In this document: piece by piece, positions 10,119-18,754 of the stretch
Numbering within the stretch: the stretch's first letter is position 1
Layout of the letters: each line of letters opens with the position of its first letter
Source: Natronosporangium sp035305625
GTDB lineage: Bacteria > Actinomycetota > Actinomycetes > Mycobacteriales > Micromonosporaceae
Length of the DNA: 64,000 nucleotides
Assembly: GCA_963809545.1 (NCBI GenBank)
Contig: CAWEKD010000007.1
Location: forward strand, 862,727 to 926,726
Direction of reading: 5' to 3'
The notes under the pieces: generated by a model
What the model was told of the DNA's origin: nothing
The model's database searches: none
The model's input: only the letters and a program-made list of their open reading frames with translations
Program-made: the position numbers and the translations under genes

Positions 10119-11099
10119 ATGAAACTGGAGCTGCGGCACCTCCGGATCGTGTGTGCGATCGCCGAGGCAGGGAGCATCACCCGGGCCGCCGGCCGCCTGG
10201 GACTGGCCCAACCCGCATTAGCCGCCCAGCTCAAGCGGATCGAACGGGTGATGGGCGGGCCGCTGTTCGAACGCAGCCGACACGGAGTGTGGCCGACCCC
10301 GCTGGGACAGTTGGTCCTGGACCGGGCCCAACTGCTTCTGCCGGCCGTGCGCAGCCTGGAGGAGGAAGCAGCGCGCTTGGCCCGCCAGGACGGCGGTCGC
10401 TACCGCTACCGCCTGGGCACGATGAACGGCCCGTTGCTGTCGGGAGTGGTACAGCGGGTAACCGCAGCCCAACCAGAGGCGGTACTGACCACGCGGTTCT
10501 CCTGGCACGCCGCAGAACTGGCCGCGGAGGTGGCCGCCGACCGGCTCGACTTTGCCCTGATCGGGGTGTGTGGCGACGCCGCCCCGCCCGGAGCGGGCCT
10601 GGCTTGGTCGCTGATCGCGGTGGACGCGGTGTTCGTCCTGCTCCCCGCCTCACACCCGCTCACCGCGTTACCGGCGGTACCGCTACAGGAACTGGCCGGC
10701 GCCCACTGGGCGATAGCACCCGGTGACGGCTGCTTCCGGGACTGCTTTGTCGCCGCCTGCGCTCAGGCCGGCTTCGCCCCTCGGGACATGTATGAAAGCG
10801 ACGTCCGTACCTGTGTGGATCTGGTAGAAGCCGGGAGCGCGGTGTCCCTGTGCCAGTCCAGCTTCCGCCCCCCTCCCGGATTGGCCAGCGTGCCGATCGC
10901 CGGTACGCCGCTGCGATGGCGGCACCTGCTGGCATGGCATCCGGAGAGAGCAGTGGCTGACCAGGCTGCCCGGATCAGCGACTACGCGACGGCTGCCTAT
11001 CAGGACGCGATCGCTCGACTACCCCGCGCGCTCGAGTGGTTCTCTCGACAGCCGGGACTGGGGACCCGCCCACAGCCACCCACGCATCGATCCATCTAG
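10119..11099 (+). CDS. LysR-family transcriptional regulator
   Basis: A 326-residue LTTR. An N-terminal winged helix-turn-helix (residues about 3-62, with GSITRAAGRLGLAQPALA as the recognition region) is followed by a substrate-binding fold of the LysR type with an inducer pocket. It should bind DNA as a tetramer and respond to a small molecule. No Shine-Dalgarno is seen; a TAACTT box 7 nt upstream suggests leaderless translation. Two TTA codons are present (near 10217 and 10666). It is divergent from the CBM-like protein gene and lies 120 bp before the secreted protease gene on the same strand, so either could be a target; that is inference. Confidence 0.9.
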   Translation: MKLELRHLRIVCAIAEAGSITRAAGRLGLAQPALAAQLKRIERVMGGPLFERSRHGVWPTPLGQLVLDRAQLLLPAVRSLEEEAARLARQDGGRYRYRLGTMNGPLLSGVVQRVTAAQPEAVLTTRFSWHAAELAAEVAADRLDFALIGVCGDAAPPGAGLAWSLIAVDAVFVLLPASHPLTALPAVPLQELAGAHWAIAPGDGCFRDCFVAACAQAGFAPRDMYESDVRTCVDLVEAGSAVSLCQSSFRPPPGLASVPIAGTPLRWRHLLAWHPERAVADQAARISDYATAAYQDAIARLPRALEWFSRQPGLGTRPQPPTHRSI

Positions 11100-11119
11100 T
11101 CATTGATATACCCCATGCT

Positions 11120-11141
11120 CTGGTATGACTCGGCTGGTATG
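11120..11141 (+). promoter_or_regulatory. Direct repeat CTGGTATG upstream of protease
   Basis: CTGGTATG occurs twice with a 14-nt period (11120-11127 and 11134-11141) in the 120-bp gap between the LysR gene and the protease gene. A small GGAGG/CCTCC hairpin follows at 11183-11198. The repeats could be a regulator binding site on the protease promoter; this is a guess from position. Confidence 0.3.
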
Positions 11142-11219
11142 TACCCGAACGGCCATTCTCCTCATACGGTTTGAGTACCCCAGGAGGGTTACACCTCCCG
11201 AGTGTGAGGAGACTCCGCT

Positions 11220-12371
11220 ATGGACCGACGCAAGTCGCTCATGGTCGGCGCGGCCGTGTTGTCGCTGGGCTTAGCAACGGTGATGCTGCCGAGCCCGGCT
11301 TCGGCCTCGCCGCTGTCCCCCGCCAACGCCGCTCCGGACACCATCACGGTGTCCTCGGACATGCTGGCCGCCATGGAGCGTGACCTTGGACTGTCCGCCG
11401 ACGAGGCGCAGCGGGTCATGGCGCTCGAGTACGCCGCCAGCCAGACCGAGGCGGCGCTACAGGAGAGCCTGGCCAGCGAGTTCGGCGGTGCCTGGCTCAA
11501 CGACCAGCGCCAGCTGATGGTCGGGATCACCGACGCCACGCTGGCCGACGAGGTCCGGGCCGCCGGCGCCCACCCGGTGCTGGTGACCAACTCCCTGGCC
11601 ACCCTGGACGCCGCGGTGGACACCCTGAACAGCGGCGCCACCCCGGACGCCTCCGAGGTGTACGGCTGGCACGTGGACGTGACCACCAACGAGGTGGTCG
11701 TCCAGGCCGCCCCGGGCGCCACCGACGCCGCCCTGGCCTGGCTCGAGTCCACCGGGGTGGACAGCACCCTGGTCCGGATCGAGGTCAGCACCGAGGCGCC
11801 GCAGCTGTTCTACGACATCATCGGTGGCTACCCGTACTACCCGGGTAACAGCCGGTGCTCGATCGGCTTCTCGGTCAGCGGCGGGTTCGTCACCGCTGGT
11901 CACTGCGGCCGGGCCGGTACCAGCGTCCGTGGGCACAACAACGTAGCCATGGGCTCGGTGGCTGGCTCGATCTTCCCGGGTCGGGACATGGCCTGGGTCC
12001 GGACCAACAGCAGCTGGACCCCGCGGCCGTGGGTGTACCTGTGGAACGGCAGCGTCCGCAACGTGACCGGCTCCTCCGAGGCCGCTGTCGGCGCGTCGGT
12101 GTGCCGCTCCGGCTCCACCACCGGCTGGTACTGCGGCACCATCCAGGCCAAGAACCAGACCGTCAACTACCCGCAGGGCACGGTGCGCTACCTGACCCGC
12201 ACCAACGTCTGCGCCGAGCCGGGTGACTCCGGTGGTTCGTTCATCTCCGGTAACCAGGCCCAGGGCGTCACCTCCGGTGGTTCCGGCAACTGCCGCACCG
12301 GCGGGACCACCTTCTTCCAGCCGGTGAACCCGATCCTGAGCCAGTGGGGCCTCAGCCTCACCCGGGCCTGA
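11220..12371 (+). CDS. Secreted S1 serine protease, alpha-lytic/streptogrisin type, with propeptide
   Basis: A 383-residue preproenzyme. A Sec signal (about residues 1-30, ending ASASP) is followed by a folding propeptide of about 165 residues (alpha-lytic pro-domain) and a mature chymotrypsin-fold protease starting near residue 198-200 (DIIGGYPYYPG). The catalytic triad is His228 (TAGHCG), Asp256 (GRDMAWV) and Ser337 (PGDSGGS). Six cysteines in the mature part would form the usual disulfides. It digests protein outside the cell; the propeptide is cleaved after folding. The RBS GAGGAG lies 5-10 nt upstream. The signal peptide holds a TTA codon. A strong hairpin terminator follows. Confidence 0.95.
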   Translation: MDRRKSLMVGAAVLSLGLATVMLPSPASASPLSPANAAPDTITVSSDMLAAMERDLGLSADEAQRVMALEYAASQTEAALQESLASEFGGAWLNDQRQLMVGITDATLADEVRAAGAHPVLVTNSLATLDAAVDTLNSGATPDASEVYGWHVDVTTNEVVVQAAPGATDAALAWLESTGVDSTLVRIEVSTEAPQLFYDIIGGYPYYPGNSRCSIGFSVSGGFVTAGHCGRAGTSVRGHNNVAMGSVAGSIFPGRDMAWVRTNSSWTPRPWVYLWNGSVRNVTGSSEAAVGASVCRSGSTTGWYCGTIQAKNQTVNYPQGTVRYLTRTNVCAEPGDSGGSFISGNQAQGVTSGGSGNCRTGGTTFFQPVNPILSQWGLSLTRA

Positions 12372-12402
12372 CCGGCACTGACCGCATCTTACGGGTGAAC
12401 CC

Positions 12403-12431
12403 GGGGGCGGGCGCGGTACGCGCCCGCCCCC
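12403..12431. terminator. GC hairpin between convergent protease and MscS genes
   Basis: A perfect 13-bp inverted repeat (GGGGGCGGGCGCG and its complement) with a 3-nt GTA loop lies between two convergent genes, where a bidirectional terminator is expected. There is no U-tract. Confidence 0.7.
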
Positions 12432-12501
12432 TCCGCGTACACGAGAACGCCGGTACGTGACGCCACGTACATCGGTCTGACCCACGCTCCCCCACCACGG
12501 G

Positions 12502-13572
12502 TCAGGGCTGCATGGGTATCTGGTCCAACCGCTGCCCGGTCGCCGCTTCCCGTAGCGCGCCGATCTCGGCCCGGGTCCGCGGCAACGCCTCCGGGTGGTG
12601 CCGCTGCAACCAGGTGACCAGCCCCTCCCGGATCAGGCACCGCAGGCCCCACTGGGCGGAGCTGTTCGCGGCGCTGGCCACCGCGCGTACCCGGATCAGG
12701 CCGCCGGTGGCGTCGGTGACCTCCATTTTGCACAGCCGGCGGTCCCACAGCTCGCTGTGCTCGCAGATCCGCTTCAGTTCCGCCCGCATCTCCTCCAGCG
12801 GCACCGACCAGTCCACGTCCAGCTCCACCACACCCAGCAGCTGCCGGTCCGTCTTGGTCCAGTTCTCGAACGGGTTGTTGGCGAAGTACGAGGTGGGCAG
12901 GATCAAGCGCCGCTCATCCCAGATCTTCACCACCACGTGCCGCAGCGTGATCTCCTCGATGGTGCCCCAGTGCCCCTCGACCACGACCACGTCGTCCAGC
13001 CGCAACGCGTCGGAGAACGCCACCTGCAGGCCGGCGAAGAAGTTGCCCAGCATCGACTGGGCCGCGAGCGCGACCACCACCCCGACCAGACCGGCGGAGG
13101 CGAGCAGGCTCACCCCGACCGTACGCACCTCATCGAAAGTGATCAGCATGATCCCGACCGCGAGGGTGGCGACCACCGCCAGGATCACCCGGTGGACCAG
13201 TTTGAGCCGGGTACGGACGCGGCGGGCGTCCCCGCTGTCCTGGGTGCGGGCCTCCAACCGGCGCAGCAGCCCCGAGCTGAACACATTCAGCAACGCCACC
13301 ACCAGCCAGGCGGTGGAGGCGATGATCGCCAGGAGCAGTCCGTGCAGCACCACCGACCGCCACTCCCCGGTGCCGGTCGCCCACAGCGCCACCCACAACG
13401 CCGCCAGCGTCGCCGTGGTCTGGGTGGGCCGATAGGCCTGCTGCACCAGGTCCCGCACGGATCGGGACCGGCGGGCCAGGAAGCGCAGCAGGTAGTACCC
13501 GAACGTCACCGCCACCCATGCCGCCACCGTCGCCAGTAACGGGACAAGCACGCCGGAGACCAGCGTCACCAT
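12502..13572 (-). CDS. MscS-family small-conductance mechanosensitive channel
   Basis: A 356-residue channel protein that opens under membrane tension to release solutes during hypo-osmotic shock. There are four or five N-terminal hydrophobic helices. The pore-lining TM3-like segment is Ala/Gly rich (VGVVVALAAQSMLGNFFAGL) and is followed by the beta domain with DDVVVVEGHWGTIEEI and the family block NPFENW. ATG 13572 is preferred over GTG 13587 because GGAGGAGGA precedes it. It is divergent from the MarR gene. With the betaine uptake operon it would complete an osmotic response set. Confidence 0.92.
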   Translation of the reverse strand: MVTLVSGVLVPLLATVAAWVAVTFGYYLLRFLARRSRSVRDLVQQAYRPTQTTATLAALWVALWATGTGEWRSVVLHGLLLAIIASTAWLVVALLNVFSSGLLRRLEARTQDSGDARRVRTRLKLVHRVILAVVATLAVGIMLITFDEVRTVGVSLLASAGLVGVVVALAAQSMLGNFFAGLQVAFSDALRLDDVVVVEGHWGTIEEITLRHVVVKIWDERRLILPTSYFANNPFENWTKTDRQLLGVVELDVDWSVPLEEMRAELKRICEHSELWDRRLCKMEVTDATGGLIRVRAVASAANSSAQWGLRCLIREGLVTWLQRHHPEALPRTRAEIGALREAATGQRLDQIPMQP

Positions 13573-13726
13573 CGGCTCCTCCTCCACCTGGTCGTACGGG
13601 CGATCGAGGGACCACCATCGGCCCCACCCACTTTCTCACCCGGGGCACCGACCGCCGTCAGCGGGCGGACGCCGCGGCCGCTATGTGCCCGCACGCGCTG
13701 TCAGTGCCTTGGAAGCCCGCGCCCCC

Positions 13727-13732
13727 TAGACT
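13727..13732 (+). promoter_or_regulatory. -10-like box of leaderless MarR gene
   Basis: TAGACT ends 7 nt before the GTG start of the MarR gene. No Shine-Dalgarno is present, so the message is probably leaderless. Confidence 0.55.
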
Positions 13733-13739
13733 TGCCCAG

Positions 13740-14234
13740 GTGAACCACCGGTGGCTCACCGACGAAGAGCAACGGACCTGGCGGCAGTTCGTGTGGTCCA
13801 CTCGGCTGCTGTTCGAGGCGCTCGATCGACAACTGCAACGCGACTCCGGGTTACCACACTCCTATTACCTGATCCTCGCCATGCTCTCCGAAGCCCCTGA
13901 TCGCACCCTGTCGATGGGAGAGCTGGCGGAAGTGGTCCGCTCCTCCCCCAGTCGGTTGTCCCACGCGGTGGCCCGGCTGGAGGAGGCCGGGTGGGTACGC
14001 CGCCGCAAACGCCCCGGCGACCGCCGCTCCACGCTGGCCCAACTGACCGACCAGGGATACGACGTGCTGGCGGCGGCCGCCCCCGGCCACGTGGCGGAGG
14101 TCCGGCGGCACCTGTTCGACCGCCTCACCCCCGAGCAGGTGCGCGCGCTCGGCGAGGTGTGTCAGCGGATGCTGGACGGCTTGGACCCGGAGCGGGCCCG
14201 GCAGCTGGGCGGCTGCCCCACTCATCACCCCTGA
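13740..14234 (+). CDS. MarR-family transcriptional regulator
   Basis: A 164-residue winged-helix regulator. The DNA-binding region (MGELAEVVRSSPSRLSHAV, then the wing RRKRPGDRRSTLAQLT) and flanking dimer helices are typical of MarR. The GTG at 13740 fits the family N-terminus and the TAGACT box 7 nt before it. The frame is open further upstream, but that part is out of register with family homology. Its stop overlaps the convergent FHA gene stop by 10 bp. The ligand and regulon are unknown; the divergent MscS gene is the nearest candidate target. Confidence 0.9.
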   Translation: MNHRWLTDEEQRTWRQFVWSTRLLFEALDRQLQRDSGLPHSYYLILAMLSEAPDRTLSMGELAEVVRSSPSRLSHAVARLEEAGWVRRRKRPGDRRSTLAQLTDQGYDVLAAAAPGHVAEVRRHLFDRLTPEQVRALGEVCQRMLDGLDPERARQLGGCPTHHP

Positions 14235-15511
14235 TCGACCGTGAGCTGCCGGTGGGCGGCGGTGGGAGCGTCCTGAAGCACCGAGGCGAGCTCGGTCTGC
14301 CCGAGCACCGCGGCCAGCCGTCGATCCCCCCGCATCAGCTCGATACCGGTGTAGAGCTCCACGCTGTCCCACTCCCCTAGCAGGTACGACTCCCCGCGAA
14401 GGGTGTGGGTGGTGCCTGGATCATCCGGGCCGGTGCGCTGCCACACCACGGTGCCGTGTTCGCTCAGATCGGTGATCCGCAGCCCCTCGGCCTCCGCCGT
14501 CAACCGTAGGTGCTCCGGGCTGATCCAGCGCGCGGCGGCGGTGTGCAGCCACTGCGCCACGGAGATCACGTCGGGGTCGTCCTCGGCCCGGCCGACCACC
14601 CGCGGCTCCCCGTGGCGAACCACCACCCGACGCCGGGGCAGGTCGTCCACCACGATCGAGATCGGGTACGCCCACTCCCGCGGCCCGGCATCGCTCACCG
14701 GCTCGCCGTGGCGCGGACACACCGGCACCTCGCCCCGCAGTCGCGGTACCGGTTGACCGTGCCGCCGGTGCTCCCCGAACACCGGACAGTCCGGCGACTC
14801 GCACCGCCAGCGCCGCTCCAGCACCGCGGGCCGGCCGGCCTCCGGGATGGTGGTCAGGAAGCGATGCCAGGACACCCGGGTGCGGGTGGTGGAGGCGGCT
14901 CCTCGGCCGGCGAACACTTGCCCGGGCAGCTCCGCTGGAGGGGATTCGTCGGTCACCGGCACCCGGGCCACCACCGGCCCCTCCTCCACCTGACCTTCGG
15001 AGGATCCGGCCCCGACCGGGGCGGGGTCCGCATCGATGCGCGCCGGGACCAGGGTGAGCACCCCTTCCCGACGGACCACCCGTAGCACCCGACCGGTCTC
15101 GTCGTCCAGCCACGCGTACCGCCCCGCGAGTTCCGGCCGGGCACTCAGCGTGATTAGTGGCAACCCGGTCAGGTCGGCGATCTCCACCTCACGATCGGCC
15201 AGAACCGAGGTGATCTCGATCAGCCCGTCGTCGGCCCACCGGCCGAGCACCATCCGTTCCTTGGAGGTCAGCGCGCCCTCCGAGAGCAGGCTCCGCTCAG
15301 CCACCCCGTATAACAGCGCTCCGTTGTCCACCAGATACCGGCTGAGCGCATCGATCACCATGCCGATCCGCACCAGGCTGACCGGTCTCCCCCCGTCGAG
15401 GTCGACGGCCCGAATGACCTGGCCGAGGTCGACAACCGCCTGCGCGCCGGTCACGTCCGTAGTCAATCGCTGTTCAATGGCGTCCAGTACCGGGCTCAAT
15501 TGGAAGCGCAC
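14225..15511 (-). CDS. FHA-domain protein with C4C/CPRH zinc-ribbon-like segment (paralogue 1)
   Basis: About 428 residues. The N-terminal 110 residues form a conserved helical module (VLDAIEQRLTTD...KERMVLGRWADDG) shared with the protein at 27804-28859. A likely zinc ribbon follows: CESPDCPVFG (Cys-x4-Cys) and CPRHG. The C-terminal 130 residues look like an FHA phosphothreonine-binding domain (VVGR, WISPEHLRL, LSEHGTVV). GTG 15511 is chosen because VRFQLS matches the paralogue start MRFEVS and a TATGGT box lies 6 nt upstream. FHA domains read Ser/Thr kinase signals; the partner is unknown. The gene overlaps the MarR stop by 10 bp. Confidence 0.8.
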   Translation of the reverse strand: MRFQLSPVLDAIEQRLTTDVTGAQAVVDLGQVIRAVDLDGGRPVSLVRIGMVIDALSRYLVDNGALLYGVAERSLLSEGALTSKERMVLGRWADDGLIEITSVLADREVEIADLTGLPLITLSARPELAGRYAWLDDETGRVLRVVRREGVLTLVPARIDADPAPVGAGSSEGQVEEGPVVARVPVTDESPPAELPGQVFAGRGAASTTRTRVSWHRFLTTIPEAGRPAVLERRWRCESPDCPVFGEHRRHGQPVPRLRGEVPVCPRHGEPVSDAGPREWAYPISIVVDDLPRRRVVVRHGEPRVVGRAEDDPDVISVAQWLHTAAARWISPEHLRLTAEAEGLRITDLSEHGTVVWQRTGPDDPGTTHTLRGESYLLGEWDSVELYTGIELMRGDRRLAAVLGQTELASVLQDAPTAAHRQLTVDQG

Positions 15512-15517
15512 GCCCCC

Positions 15518-15523
15518 ACCATA
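15518..15523 (-). promoter_or_regulatory. -10-like box of leaderless FHA gene
   Basis: On the minus strand TATGGT is followed by GGGGGC and the GTG start. This fits a leaderless transcript and fixes the start choice for the FHA protein. Confidence 0.55.
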
Positions 15524-15643
15524 AGGGGGAAATCCTCCCGGCTGGGACAAGCGGTGCCGGCTGCCTGATATCGGCTCGGCCGTTGCCCTAGCGATTCGCG
15601 GGAATCGCAACATTTACCGGGTTAGCGGTGCGAGGATAAGTTC

Positions 15644-16939
15644 ATGAAGATCAGGCGGCAGCGCGACCGATCGACGCCTCGGCCCCGTCGGCGGGCGACG
15701 GTGCTCACCACGCTCGCCGCCATCCTGGCGCTGGTCCTGCCGACCAGTGCCTGCGGTACCGGCGACACCGGAATTCCCGAGATCACGCTGTACTACGCCC
15801 CGGAAGAGAACCTGCCGCGAGTGGTGGAGCAGTGCAACGCCCAGGCGGAGGGGCGGTATCGCATCTCCTACCGGGTGTTGCCGCGAGGCGCCGATGACCA
15901 GCGGGTGCAGCTCGTACGCCGGCTCGCCGCCGGCGATCGAGACCTGGACGTCATCGGGCTGGATGTGACCTGGACGCAGGAGTTCGCCAGCGCGGAGTGG
16001 ATCCGGGAGTGGACCGGCGCCTATCGGCAACAAGCCGAACAGGGCACTTTGGAGGTCCCGTTGGCCTCCGCCACCTACGAGGGCCGGCTGTACGCGGCCC
16101 CGAAGAACACCAACGTGCAACTGCTGTGGTACCGCACCGACCTGGTCGACACCCCACCGCAGACCTGGCAGGAGCTGATCGACACCTCGCTGCGGTTGAA
16201 ACGGGAAGGGCGGCCGTACCGGGTCATCACCATGGGGGCCCAGTACGAGGGGCTGGTGGTGCTCTACAACTCGATCGTCGCCTCCGCCGGTGGGCAGATC
16301 CTCAACCCGGACGGCACCAAAGCGGTGTTCAACCAGAAAGCGGTGGAGGCGCTGGCCATCCTGCAGCGCTTCGCCAGCGCGGGGGTGACCAGCCCGTCGT
16401 TCACCAACGCGATGGAGGACGACGCGCGACTGGAGTTCCAGACGGGCAATGCGGCGTTCCAACTCAACTACCCGTTCATCTATCCGGCGTTGCAGGAGGC
16501 CGATCCCCAACTGGCGCAGCGGGTGCGGTGGGCGCGCTACCCCGGGGTCGAGCCTGGGGTCCCCAGTCGCACCACCATCGGGGGCTACAACCTCGCGGTC
16601 AGCGCCTTCTCCGAACATCCCCAGGAGGCGTTCGAGGCGGCGTTGTGTATCCGCAGCCCCGAGCACCAGCTGTTCTCCGCCGTCAACGACGGGGTACCGC
16701 CCACGATCGAGAGCGTCTACCAGGATCCGCAGATGGCGGAGGCGTACCCCATGCGGGAACTGATCCTGGCCGAGCTGCGGGACGCCGCCACCCGACCCCG
16801 TACCCCGGCGTACCAGAACATCTCCACGGTGATCTCCACTGAGCTGTCTCCGCCCGCGGCGATCCGCCCAGAGCGGACCGCCGACACGCTGCGGAGCGCG
16901 GTGGACGACGCGCTGGAGTCCCGAGGGGTGCTGCCGTGA
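15644..16939 (+). CDS. Sugar ABC transporter substrate-binding lipoprotein (LpqY-like)
   Basis: A 431-residue family 1 extracellular solute-binding protein. The twin-Arg-like basic N-terminus (residues 1-18), hydrophobic core and lipobox TSAC (Cys37) mark a lipoprotein. The mature part has the features of maltose/trehalose-type binders (LYYAPEEN, WYRTDLV, a GGYNLAVSA block, EAFEAALCIRS). It should capture a sugar, probably a disaccharide, for the two permeases that follow. Its stop overlaps the next start (GTGA). The gene order matches LpqY-SugA-SugB-SugC of mycobacteria (trehalose recycling), but the true substrate is not shown. Confidence 0.88.
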   Translation: MKIRRQRDRSTPRPRRRATVLTTLAAILALVLPTSACGTGDTGIPEITLYYAPEENLPRVVEQCNAQAEGRYRISYRVLPRGADDQRVQLVRRLAAGDRDLDVIGLDVTWTQEFASAEWIREWTGAYRQQAEQGTLEVPLASATYEGRLYAAPKNTNVQLLWYRTDLVDTPPQTWQELIDTSLRLKREGRPYRVITMGAQYEGLVVLYNSIVASAGGQILNPDGTKAVFNQKAVEALAILQRFASAGVTSPSFTNAMEDDARLEFQTGNAAFQLNYPFIYPALQEADPQLAQRVRWARYPGVEPGVPSRTTIGGYNLAVSAFSEHPQEAFEAALCIRSPEHQLFSAVNDGVPPTIESVYQDPQMAEAYPMRELILAELRDAATRPRTPAYQNISTVISTELSPPAAIRPERTADTLRSAVDDALESRGVLP

Positions 16940-17901
16940 CCGAAGAGACCTATCGCCCGCAGCCAGCAGCCGAGGCGGCCCCACCGGCCCGCCGGGGTCG
17001 ACGTGGCCGTCGGGCGCTGAGCGCGGGCCGACTGGCCGAATGGCGGCTGGGCTGGCTGCTGTGCGCCCCGGCCGCGCTGGTGATGCTGATCGTCACCGCC
17101 TATCCGATCCTGTACTCGATCTGGCTGTCCCTCCAGCGATACGACCTGCGCTTCCCCGACGACCGGGAATTCGTCGGCCTGGCCAACTACGCCACGGTGC
17201 TGACCAACGGGTTCTGGTGGAACGCGTTCGCGGTCACCGTCCTGATCACCGTGGTGTCGGTGGCGGTGGAGCTGGTGCTGGGGATGGGGTTGGCGCTGAT
17301 CATGCACCGGACGTTGGTCGGGCGCGGGTTGGTGCGCACCGCCACGCTGGTGCCGTACGGGATCGTGACCGTGGTGGCGGCCTTCTCCTGGCGGTACGCC
17401 TGGACCCCCGGTACGGGTTACCTCGCGGAGCTCACGACCGGAGGGGCCACCGATCCGTTGACTGAGCGGGCCAGCGCCCTGGCGATCATCATCCTGGCGG
17501 AGATCTGGAAGACCACCCCGTTCATGGCGCTGCTGCTGATGACCGGACTGGCGCTGGTGCCGGAGGATCTGTTGAAGGCGGCGGCGGTGGACGGCGCCGG
17601 GCCGTGGCAGCGGTTCGTCCGGGTGATGCTTCCGGTGATGAAGCCGGCGATCCTGGTGGCGCTCCTGTTCCGCACCCTGGATGCGTTCCGCATCTTCGAC
17701 CACATCTTCATCCTGACCGGCGGGGCGAACGAGACGTCGTCGGTGTCGATGCTCACTTACACCAACTTGATCCAAGGGCTCAACCTCGGCATCGGCTCCA
17801 CCCTGTCGGTGCTGATCTTCATCGCGGTGGCGATCATCGCGTTCCTGTTCGTCAAACTGTTCGGCACCGCCGCACCCGGCAGCGCACAGGAGGCGGGCTG
17901 A
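16936..17901 (+). CDS. Sugar ABC transporter permease (MalF/SugA-like)
   Basis: A 321-residue inner-membrane permease with about six helices. The cytoplasmic EAA loop that docks the ATPase is visible in the second half (LKAAAVDGAGPWQRFVRVML). A basic, proline-rich cytoplasmic N-terminus of about 35 residues precedes TM1. It pairs with the next permease to form the channel. GTGA overlap upstream and TGATG overlap downstream show translational coupling in the operon. Confidence 0.9.
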   Translation: MTEETYRPQPAAEAAPPARRGRRGRRALSAGRLAEWRLGWLLCAPAALVMLIVTAYPILYSIWLSLQRYDLRFPDDREFVGLANYATVLTNGFWWNAFAVTVLITVVSVAVELVLGMGLALIMHRTLVGRGLVRTATLVPYGIVTVVAAFSWRYAWTPGTGYLAELTTGGATDPLTERASALAIIILAEIWKTTPFMALLLMTGLALVPEDLLKAAAVDGAGPWQRFVRVMLPVMKPAILVALLFRTLDAFRIFDHIFILTGGANETSSVSMLTYTNLIQGLNLGIGSTLSVLIFIAVAIIAFLFVKLFGTAAPGSAQEAG

Positions 17902-18743
17902 TGGCGGCGTTCGGGGAGGTCACCGCCGGCCGGAAATGGCGCTGGGGAGTGTTGGACGCGCTGGTCATCGCGCTGGCGTTGGTGCCGGTGCTGTGGATCG
18001 TCTCACTGTCGTTCAAGACCCCGCAGACGCTCACCGACGGCCGGTTCATTCCCCGGGAGTGGACGCTGGAGAACTACCGGACCATCTTCACCACCGGACT
18101 GTTCACCCGGGCACTGATCAACTCGATCGGCATCGCACTGATCGCCACCGCGATCGCGGTACTGCTCGGTCTGCTCGCCGCGTACGCGGTGGCGCGGCTG
18201 AATTTCCCCGGGAAGCGGACACTGGTCGCGGTCTCGTTGCTGATCGCCATGTTCCCGCAGGTGTCCCTGGTCTCCCCGCTGTTCGAAATCGAGCGGCGGC
18301 TGGGGCTGTTCGACACCTGGCCCGGCCTGATCCTGCCGTACATCACGTTCGCGCTGCCGCTGGCCATCTACACCCAGTCGGCGTTCTTCCGCCAGATCCC
18401 CTGGGACTTGGAGAAGGCCGCCAAGATGGACGGCGCCACCCAGGGCCAGGCGTTCCGGAAAGTGATCGCGCCATTGGCCGCTCCCGGGGTGGTCACCTCA
18501 GCGATCCTGGTGTTCATCTTCTGCTGGAACGACTTTCTGTTCGCGGTCTCCCTCACCTCCACGGAGGCGTCGCGCACCGCGCCGGTGGCGCTGTCGTTCT
18601 TCACCGGCGAGTCTCAGTTTGAGGACCCGACCGGATCGATCTCCGCGGCCGCAGTGGTGATCACGATCCCGATCGTCATTTTCGTGCTGCTGTTCCAGCG
18701 CCGGATCGTCTCCGGTCTGACCGCTGGGGCGGTGAAGGGTTAA
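17901..18743 (+). CDS. Sugar ABC transporter permease (MalG/SugB-like)
   Basis: A 280-residue permease with about six helices and the EAA loop (LEKAAKMDGATQGQAFRKVI). The ATG at 17901 overlaps the upstream stop (TGATG), so the longer open frame before it is not used. It is the second half of the sugar channel and is followed 11 bp later by the ATPase gene. Confidence 0.9.
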   Translation: MAAFGEVTAGRKWRWGVLDALVIALALVPVLWIVSLSFKTPQTLTDGRFIPREWTLENYRTIFTTGLFTRALINSIGIALIATAIAVLLGLLAAYAVARLNFPGKRTLVAVSLLIAMFPQVSLVSPLFEIERRLGLFDTWPGLILPYITFALPLAIYTQSAFFRQIPWDLEKAAKMDGATQGQAFRKVIAPLAAPGVVTSAILVFIFCWNDFLFAVSLTSTEASRTAPVALSFFTGESQFEDPTGSISAAAVVITIPIVIFVLLFQRRIVSGLTAGAVKG

Positions 18744-18754
18744 GGGGAGGAGCC

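Noticed and set aside
13518..13739. Upstream extension of the MarR frame
   Set aside because: The added 74 codons are Pro/Arg-rich, overlap the divergent MscS gene start and lack an RBS; the GTG at 13740 has a leaderless box.
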